A stretch of DNA of 64,000 bases from Streptococcus mitis (lineage in GTDB: Bacteria; Bacillota; Bacilli; Lactobacillales; Streptococcaceae), in assembly GCF_000722695.1 (NCBI RefSeq), contig NZ_JPFU01000015.1, positions 149,710 to 213,709 of the forward strand, written 5' to 3'. A program made the translations under genes and the position numbers. Numbering within the stretch: position 1 is the first letter of the stretch; each line of letters begins with the position of its first letter. Of the stretch, positions 58,848 through 64,000 are shown one piece after another. The notes beneath the pieces were generated by a model that did not search any database, was not told the DNA's origin, and was given only the letters and a program-made list of their open reading frames with translations.

Positions 58848-60163
58848 AATTTGCAAACTGAGTCTCTAAAATATTCTGGACTCTTCTCCTTAATCAAGTT
58901 AACATAACAGCCGCCTTCGCAAATTTTTACTAAGCCACAAGATAAACATTTAGAATTCTTCGTTCTAAAAGAACGAATTTCTCCATACAACAAGTCATCA
59001 TACCAAATATCTAACAAATTTTTTTCAAAAGCATTTTGCTTGGTCCGATTAATTCCTAAAAAGGCAATACAAGGCATGATATCTCCATTAGACATTATTT
59101 CCATTTTAGTATACTTCGCACGACATCCATAATACATTTCATCAAACTCTGAGAATTCAATCGAATTATTTATTAATTCTGGATAGGCGGTGTAAAGATG
59201 ACACCCCTCAGTAGCAAAATTTAACTTAGCTTCTCGTTGAGTTATATAATCTGTAACATACTTATTCAGTCTTCTCAAATCAGCTAAATCGTATTTTTTC
59301 TTTATTTTAGTATATCCTGTTACCTCAGAATAATTGGCTATTGAAAACCTATCTATTTTATTCTCTATACAAAAATCAACTAATTCTATAATTTGTTCAT
59401 AGCTTTGCTTTGTATACACTGCATTAATTCTACATTTTTTCCCAACAGCTTTAAAATATTTCGCTAATTTTATCTGTCTATCAGGTCTTACCCCCATCAA
59501 TTCAAAATTTAATTCAGGATTTAAAGTCTGCAAAGATAAAACTGGTGTAATATAGTTAGAATTAGTCAGAATATCTACTGTGCTTTTCTTTATTAACTGG
59601 GCATTGGTCGTTATAGTAGTCTTCAACTTTAGTTTTTCACAAGCTATCAATAAATTATCAATATCAAAATATCTAGTCGGCTCTCCACCTAAAATTGAAA
59701 TACTAAGCACTCCATTATCTTTTGCCTGACGCAAAATTCGCTCCCAATCTTTAGCAGGTTTGGAATTTCTATCTTCTCGATTTGCTAAAAAACAAAAACC
59801 ACATTTTAAATCACAGTACATACTAGGATATATTACTAATTCGAGTGGAAAACTCAGTATATTATGCTTTTTTAATTTTGCTACATGCTTCCTCGCATTT
59901 TTTAAAGTTTCGGCAGGATCTTTCAATGTTCCCTCAATATTTTTATCAGAATAGATATCTAATGATAATGCTCGCTTTAATTTTCCTGCTTCTATATCTT
60001 TCTTAAAAAAAGAAACAGCAATTTCGAAACCATGGGTTTGAACTAGATATAGAAAAAAAGCCTCCGTCTCATCTAATTCAACTCGATCAAAATTTGTTTT
60101 ATTTATTAAAATTCCACCAAACTTCTCTAGTCTAAATAAAATATCTTCTGAAATTCTTCTCAT
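58844..60163 (-). CDS. strB: Radical SAM/SPASM streptide cyclase StrB-like
   Basis: The 439-aa enzyme has an N-terminal RiPP-recognition-like region (about residues 1-60). The radical SAM core has CX3CX2C in MYCDLKCGFCFL for the cleavage 4Fe-4S cluster and ILGGEPTRYFDID. A C-terminal SPASM domain has Cys in EGCHLY, YYGCRAKYTK, IMPCIAF, CLSCGLVKICEGGCY and SVCKL for auxiliary clusters. Family enzymes form a Lys-to-Trp carbon-carbon bond in the precursor. The precursor gene lies 70 bases upstream with the KGDGW core. Confidence 0.92.
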   Translation of the reverse strand: MRRISEDILFRLEKFGGILINKTNFDRVELDETEAFFLYLVQTHGFEIAVSFFKKDIEAGKLKRALSLDIYSDKNIEGTLKDPAETLKNARKHVAKLKKHNILSFPLELVIYPSMYCDLKCGFCFLANREDRNSKPAKDWERILRQAKDNGVLSISILGGEPTRYFDIDNLLIACEKLKLKTTITTNAQLIKKSTVDILTNSNYITPVLSLQTLNPELNFELMGVRPDRQIKLAKYFKAVGKKCRINAVYTKQSYEQIIELVDFCIENKIDRFSIANYSEVTGYTKIKKKYDLADLRRLNKYVTDYITQREAKLNFATEGCHLYTAYPELINNSIEFSEFDEMYYGCRAKYTKMEIMSNGDIMPCIAFLGINRTKQNAFEKNLLDIWYDDLLYGEIRSFRTKNSKCLSCGLVKICEGGCYVNLIKEKSPEYFRDSVCKL

Positions 60164-60177
60164 CTTGAATACCTTTC

Positions 60178-60209
60178 TAAAAAAGCAGAGGGAAAAGTAA
60201 CCTCTGCTT
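60178..60209 (-). terminator. Hairpin between strA and strB
   Basis: AAGCAGAGG-TTACTTTTC-CCTCTGCTT then TTTT on the minus strand. It lies 24 bases after the strA stop and could release most transcripts after strA, giving more precursor than enzyme. Confidence 0.8.
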
Positions 60210-60232
60210 ATCCTATGAGATAAATTACTTTA

Positions 60233-60298
60233 TCACTTCCAACCGTCGCCTTTTGCCATAGAACTAGACTCAAGGACTTTTTCAAGTTCTTTAGACAT
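60233..60298 (-). CDS. strA: Streptide-type RiPP precursor, short form
   Basis: The 21-aa peptide starts MSKELEKVLESSS and ends MAKGDGWK. From memory the S. thermophilus precursor is 30 aa with the same leader, core AKGDGWKVM and a second KGDGW copy. Here TGA follows the Lys after Trp. Lys16 and Trp20, the residues joined in streptide, are present. AAGGAG is eight bases from the ATG. The Rgg-box promoter is just upstream, and strB follows. Confidence 0.9.
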   Translation of the reverse strand: MSKELEKVLESSSMAKGDGWK

Positions 60299-60329
60299 AA
60301 TTGTAACTCCTTTCAAATAGGATACTGTA

Positions 60330-60371
60330 ATTATATTCTTTTTCATCACTTACAATAAAACATTCCCATAT
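60330..60371 (-). promoter_or_regulatory. strA promoter with Rgg-type motif
   Basis: Minus strand ATATGGGAATGTTTT (60357-60371), 21 bases, then TATAAT (60330-60335). There is no good -35 (TTATTG), as expected for an activator-dependent promoter. The same motif with the same spacing is upstream of shp. Confidence 0.7.
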
Positions 60372-60378
60372 CTGCGTA

Positions 60379-61242
60379 TTACCTTTTACTAGCTAAAATT
60401 TTTTCTAAATGTCCTTCATAATTCTTTGCCAAATGGTTACTTCCCGCTAATTTCATTGCTCCAATACACTTCCTCATTTCAATAATTGCTTTGCAATCCT
60501 TCTCTTTTTTATAGCGATATAGATATTGGGCATACTGGAATACCAATCGCTCATAAATTTCAGTTTCAGTGAAAAAGCATTGGTTTAGTCGTTTTTCAAA
60601 ATACAAAGCATCAAGAAATTTTCCTCTTTCAATACATGTGATATATCCGTTCAATAGCATAGATGAAATCAATCGTCTATTATTTGGAATTTCTTTGTAG
60701 AAATCAGAACGTCTAGACATCTCTCTAGCCAAAACCATAAAGACATCGTGTTTTAGGACATCTAAAGTATTTGAAAAAATCAATAATTCATAGTATCCCC
60801 AATATTCAACACTAAAGAGATAGTCAGTTAGATAAGATAAATCGTCACCAGAATAATAAGCTTCTCCAGATAAATCTTGTAAACGAATTTTTAATAAAAT
60901 AATGTTAAGCTTATGAAATTTCTCTTGTTTAGAATCTGACTCTATCTGAGAATAAAGTAGTTTTTTCAACCCATCAACATCATGATTTGATACAAAATGC
61001 CTAACCTTTGATAAGAGTTCGTTCAGTTCATCACGATGAAAATCATGAACAGCATACATAAATTCATCAATAGGCATGTTAATTTCATCCAAAATAGCCA
61101 TAAATTTTGAAATGGTTAAATCAGTCTCTCCCTTTTCAAAACGTGAGAGCTGTGATGTTGATATACCAGCTTTTTCGACATCTTTCAAGCGAAAACCTCT
61201 AGATTCTCGAAACTTTTTAAAAATTTCTCCAAATTTTTTCAT
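60379..61242 (-). CDS. rgg: Rgg-family pheromone receptor/regulator
   Basis: The 287-aa RRNPP regulator has an N-terminal helix-turn-helix (FGEIFKKFRESRGFRLKDVE, ISTSQLSRFEKGETDLTISK) and a C-terminal TPR-like domain that binds SHP pheromone. It lies between the strA promoter and the divergent shp gene. In S. thermophilus the rgg1358/shp1358 pair controls streptide, so the same role is inferred. Length is normal. Confidence 0.93.
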   Translation of the reverse strand: MKKFGEIFKKFRESRGFRLKDVEKAGISTSQLSRFEKGETDLTISKFMAILDEINMPIDEFMYAVHDFHRDELNELLSKVRHFVSNHDVDGLKKLLYSQIESDSKQEKFHKLNIILLKIRLQDLSGEAYYSGDDLSYLTDYLFSVEYWGYYELLIFSNTLDVLKHDVFMVLAREMSRRSDFYKEIPNNRRLISSMLLNGYITCIERGKFLDALYFEKRLNQCFFTETEIYERLVFQYAQYLYRYKKEKDCKAIIEMRKCIGAMKLAGSNHLAKNYEGHLEKILASKR

Positions 61243-61262
61243 AATATCTCTCCAACAAGCAT

Positions 61263-61304
61263 ATATGGGAACAGTTTTTGATTTTTAATATTTTAGCATA
61301 AAAT
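61263..61304 (+). promoter_or_regulatory. shp promoter with Rgg-type motif
   Basis: ATATGGGAACAGTTTTT (61263-61279), about 20 bases, then TAAAAT (61299-61304), 29 bases before the shp ATG. The motif is shared with the strA promoter. Confidence 0.65.
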
Positions 61305-61332
61305 AGAAGAAAACAAAAGTGAGGTATTTCAC

Positions 61333-61404
61333 ATGAAAAAACAAAAATTATTGCCTTTATTCTTCCTAATTTTGGGAGGAATTATGATTATCGTTGTTGG
61401 CTAG
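61333..61404 (+). CDS. shp: SHP pheromone precursor
   Basis: The 23-aa short hydrophobic peptide opens MKKQKLLPLFFLILG and ends GGIMIIVVG. It is divergent from rgg, as in SHP/Rgg pairs, and has GTGAGGTA upstream. In the EGIIVIVVG class the mature pheromone starts with Glu; here Gly occupies that place and Met and Ile alter the middle. It would be exported and matured by Eep, then re-imported by Ami. Confidence 0.9.
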   Translation: MKKQKLLPLFFLILGGIMIIVVG

Positions 61405-61445
61405 TACTAAGAAGTTAGTTAGTAGAATACTTACATCTTCAATCG

Positions 61446-61560
61446 AAAAAGAGACTGGGAAAAAGTCTTAAAAATCAGAAAAACGCTCAAATCCTTTGGC
61501 GCTCTAAGCTTTTCTAATGATAGATAGGTCAAAAAATTATCTGAAAAGTTCCCAGGATCG
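61446..61560. repeat. Degenerate RUP/SPRITE-like repeat
   Basis: AAAGAGACTGGGAAAAAGTC, AAAAATCAGAAAAACGC and GATCGTCGTCTC suggest a rearranged copy of the 56437 family. Beyond it up to 61620 I see nothing coding. Confidence 0.4.
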
Positions 61561-61620
61561 TCGTCTCAGCATCAAAAATACGTGAAATTTGCATAATTAA
61601 AATAAATTTCAGGGGAGTTA

Positions 61621-63478
61621 ATCGAGTAGGGGATAATCTCTAGCCCCTCTCACACCACCGTACGTGCCGTTCGGCATACGGCGGTTCAACTAACTTTTAA
61701 CGCATGTCGTTCAAGGTAATAATCCAAACACGAAACCAGTCCACGTTTTTTAAGGACTGGTTTTGATATAGCACGTTTAAGTACCGACTTCTGAGCTACT
61801 AATTGATAATGGTCGCCCCAGCCAGATACCTTATCTGCTATCCATTTAGGAACTCCTAACTTAAGCAATCCCCATAATCGTCTAGATTTCTTCTTCCATT
61901 GCTTCCAGATAATCACTCGTAGGCGAGTGCGCAAGCGCTCATCTATGCTGGTGACAATACTTTTCATATTTCCCAATGAGAAATAGTTTATCCATCCTCG
62001 AATGGACAAATTCAGTTGTTCAATACGTCTTGTTAAATCTATACTCCATTTCCTCTGTGTTAGTTTCTTCAATTTAAGCTTAAATCTCCGAACACTATCT
62101 TGATGGGGGCGACTTTTCCAACCAGCTGATGATTTCCAGAACCCGAAACCTAAATATTTCAACTCTCTTGGTCTAGTAATCTTAGTCTTGGTTATGTTTA
62201 CTTTCAAACCTAGCCGTTTCTCAATAAAACGACTGACTGAATACATCACACGCTTAGCGGCAGCCTCGCTTCCGACCGTAATCACACAATCATCTGCGTA
62301 GCGCACAAATCGAAGTCCCCTCTTTTCTAATTCCTTATCCAATTCATTAAGCATGATATTGGATAAGAGAGGAGATAAATTTCCTCCCTGTGGTGTGCCA
62401 ATTAGCGTTTTATGACGCTGACCGTTAATGATAACACCTGAATGAAGATACTTACGAATCAAGGATTCCGTATCTCCGTCTTCGATAATGTTATGTACTA
62501 AGGACATCAATCTATCTTGAGGAACTGTATCGAAGAATTTCTCTAGGTCTATATCCACTATCCACTCATATCCATCGTTAAGATACTCTAGTAGCTTGAT
62601 GATGGCTTTTTCACATGACCGATTTGGTCGGAACCCATAACTCGTTTCAGAGAAATGGGGTTCACAAATGGGGGTAAGGACTTGAATAATGGCCTGTTGA
62701 ATCATTCTATCCATAACTGTTGGAATTCCTAGTTGACGGATGCCTCCGTTTGGTTTGGGAATCTCAACTCTGAGAACTGGTTGAGGCTTATATTTTCTTT
62801 GTTTTATCCGTTCCTTAGTCAGGCGCCAGTTTTGTCTGAGATAATTATCCATCTCTTCGATAGTAATTCCATCAATCCCAGCTGAGCCCTTATTGGATTT
62901 TACTTGATTGTAGGCTTCCAGCATATTTTCGCGTGATAATATCTTATCTAGCAATTTTGACATGTGCGTATTCCTTTCTTGTTTTGGTGCCTGAGGGACA
63001 TCTTATATTGGTGAACCTTCATCTAGTCAATACGTGATAGAGTCCAGTTCTATCAGACCGTTCGTTTTACAGACACAAGTGAAGTAGGATTACTTCAATT
63101 AGTTGTTCACCCCTTCGCTCCACTTCCATTACAGAAGTTTCCTCACTACTATGGGCTCGGCTGACTTCTCATGATTCGTTGTTACTACGCTTTCAGCGCT
63201 CATGAGACCTCACGGGATAAGTTGTACATCTTTCCTCGTTTACTCTCGTGATTTACGCATATAGGTTACGACTACCTTTTTGGACTTTAGAGTTTGAAGC
63301 CCCCTTATCCGCTATATACGCCTTACTATCACGTTCCTGTTCGTAGAGCCACGATTTCGCTATCCCTTCCTCTCCCCGCTACCTCACGATAGTCAGGCTT
63401 GGGAATCGCTATTGGGTTCACCGGTAGCGGGTGCCCACGGAGGACTTACACCTCAGATATACGACATGCCCGTCGTAC
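61621..63478 (-). mobile_element. Group II intron, class C-like
   Basis: About 1,858 nt. The 5' end reads GTACGACGGGCATGTC, the 3' end CCCCTACTCGAT. Domain V lies near 61646-61684 (CCGTATGCCG/CGTACGGTGG) and domain VI next to it. Domains I-IV occupy about 62990-63478 and the frame 61686-62963 encodes the maturase. A terminator hairpin precedes the 5' end by only a few bases, the target preference of class C introns. Confidence 0.85.
61686..62963 (-). CDS. ltrA: Group II intron reverse transcriptase/maturase
   Basis: The 425-aa protein has the RT blocks, with catalytic VRYADDCVITVGS, upstream DLEKFFDTVPQDRLM and IGTPQGGNLSPLLSN. A thumb/maturase X domain follows (RIEQLNLSIRGWINYFSLGN). The end (SCLDYYLERHALKVS) carries no HNH endonuclease domain, which suits class C introns. 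It helps intron splicing and retro-insertion. Intact. Confidence 0.95.
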   Translation of the reverse strand: MSKLLDKILSRENMLEAYNQVKSNKGSAGIDGITIEEMDNYLRQNWRLTKERIKQRKYKPQPVLRVEIPKPNGGIRQLGIPTVMDRMIQQAIIQVLTPICEPHFSETSYGFRPNRSCEKAIIKLLEYLNDGYEWIVDIDLEKFFDTVPQDRLMSLVHNIIEDGDTESLIRKYLHSGVIINGQRHKTLIGTPQGGNLSPLLSNIMLNELDKELEKRGLRFVRYADDCVITVGSEAAAKRVMYSVSRFIEKRLGLKVNITKTKITRPRELKYLGFGFWKSSAGWKSRPHQDSVRRFKLKLKKLTQRKWSIDLTRRIEQLNLSIRGWINYFSLGNMKSIVTSIDERLRTRLRVIIWKQWKKKSRRLWGLLKLGVPKWIADKVSGWGDHYQLVAQKSVLKRAISKPVLKKRGLVSCLDYYLERHALKVS

Positions 63479-63481
63479 TTC

Positions 63482-63510
63482 AAAAAAACGACGATTTAAA
63501 TCGCCGTTTT
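63482..63510 (-). terminator. Terminator used as intron target
   Basis: AACGGCGATTTAAATCGTCGTT with TTTTTTT on the minus strand. It ends the gene at 63552-63749 and abuts the intron 5' end. Confidence 0.88.
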
Positions 63511-63551
63511 ACTATGATAAATATGCAATCTTTTTTTGAAAATACGTCTAT

Positions 63552-63749
63552 TTATTTTTTATGGTTTTTTATTGTAAAGTAGACATAACCGAATGAACAT
63601 AGGTTGTCGAAAGCAAATGAAAAAACTGCAAGGATGATAGCTCCTGTATCTAAATAACCTCTTTCAAGACCGTTTTTCAACAACAACAATCCTGTAGTTT
63701 CGACAAAGATCAAAAATAAAAATATATAAAAAATTTTCACATTAAGCAT
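63552..63749 (-). CDS. Small two-helix membrane protein
   Basis: The 65-aa protein has two hydrophobic helices (VKIFYIFLFLIFVETTGLLL and AIILAVFSFAFDNLCSFGYV) and a basic tail (IKNHKK). The first helix with Glu in IFVETTG resembles helix 1 of SMR multidrug proteins, but the length is too short for an SMR. Divergent from the secreted protein at 63830. A role as immunity protein for that product is only a guess. Its terminator is the intron insertion site. Confidence 0.6.
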   Translation of the reverse strand: MLNVKIFYIFLFLIFVETTGLLLLKNGLERGYLDTGAIILAVFSFAFDNLCSFGYVYFTIKNHKK

Positions 63750-63829
63750 ATTGTTACCGCTTTCTTTTTATTTGGTTTTATTGTATAATAAAAGTTGAAA
63801 AAAATCAAAAATAAAAAGGAGTTTCCGTT

Positions 63830-64000
63830 ATGTCTAAGATGTTTAAATGCATGTGTTTGCTAGTTATGTCTATTTTCTGTATGTCTAGCATTTCCCCGTC
63901 GCTTGTTGTTTTTGCTGATGATAGCTTATCGGCAAACTCTAAAGTTGTATCTGGTGAGACTCAGTTTAAGAATGGCTCATCAGTGCAGTTCGGAGATACG
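63830..64000 (+). CDS. N-terminal part of a secreted protein, cut by window end
   Basis: AAAAAGGAG precedes the ATG. The 57 visible codons encode MSKMFKCMCLLVMSIFCMSS, continue to a likely signal cleavage at VVFA-DD and then a Ser/Asn-rich mature region (SLSANSKVVSGETQFKNGSS). The gene continues beyond 64000. Family not recognised. Confidence 0.75.
   Translation, partial: MSKMFKCMCLLVMSIFCMSSISPSLVVFADDSLSANSKVVSGETQFKNGSSVQFGDT

Overview
The window looks like chromosome of a mitis-group Streptococcus (S. pneumoniae, S. mitis, S. oralis or a close relative). The evidence is six BOX elements, several RUP/SPRITE-like hairpin repeats, low GC, and pneumococcal-type gene sets: sdaAB/sdaAA with a LysM protein, the adc zinc operon, the dlt operon, a YSIRK/LPXTG giant surface protein and an M26 metalloprotease. 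The gene order does not match one contiguous pneumococcal block as I remember it, so this is a mosaic or a non-pneumococcal species. All gene names come from motifs and memory of families; no database was searched.

Layout. 1-9.3 kb: accessory region on the minus strand. It has a 35-aa membrane micropeptide, a Bce-like ABC transporter (ATPase and FtsX permease), a NarL-type histidine kinase and response regulator, an HTH-less TPR (Rgg/PlcR-like) protein, a second 35-aa micropeptide with a consensus promoter and a membrane-anchored protein. Decayed small genes broken by frameshifts and a BOX element follow. 9.3-19.7 kb: core genes (LysM/transglycosylase-like protein, serine dehydratase, HAD phosphatase, UDP-sugar dehydratase, glycosyltransferase, MFS transporter, PadR-DUF1700-DUF4097 unit). 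19.46-24.1 kb: an ABC transporter/Rgg-PlcR cassette inserted between two 397-nt direct repeats of flanking DNA, truncating a C39 peptidase gene. 24-28.4 kb: DUF4299-like protein, TrhO, bacteriocin immunity protein, then IS remnants. 28.4-45.3 kb: a ~3,160-aa LPXTG protein, an Rpn-type nuclease with a duplicated tail, a gene-free stretch rich in DnaA boxes, and an M26 metalloprotease. 45.4-56.4 kb: SPFH protein, acid phosphatase lipoprotein, a complete Fst/par-type type I toxin-antitoxin locus, adcRCBA and dltXABCD. 56.5-61.4 kb: a streptide-type RiPP cluster (shp, rgg, strA, strB, strC) plus an MFS gene with one nonsense codon. 61.6-63.5 kb: a group II intron inserted just after a terminator. 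The window ends in the first 57 codons of a secreted protein.

How they work together. The SHP pheromone and Rgg should switch on strA; StrB, a radical-SAM/SPASM enzyme, should join Lys and Trp in the KGDGW core; StrC or the broken MFS neighbour would export the product. Here the precursor ends directly after the core, and the pheromone has Gly where known relatives have Glu. The adc and dlt operons are complete and appear conventional. The first 8 kb looks like a peptide-sensing and detoxification module.
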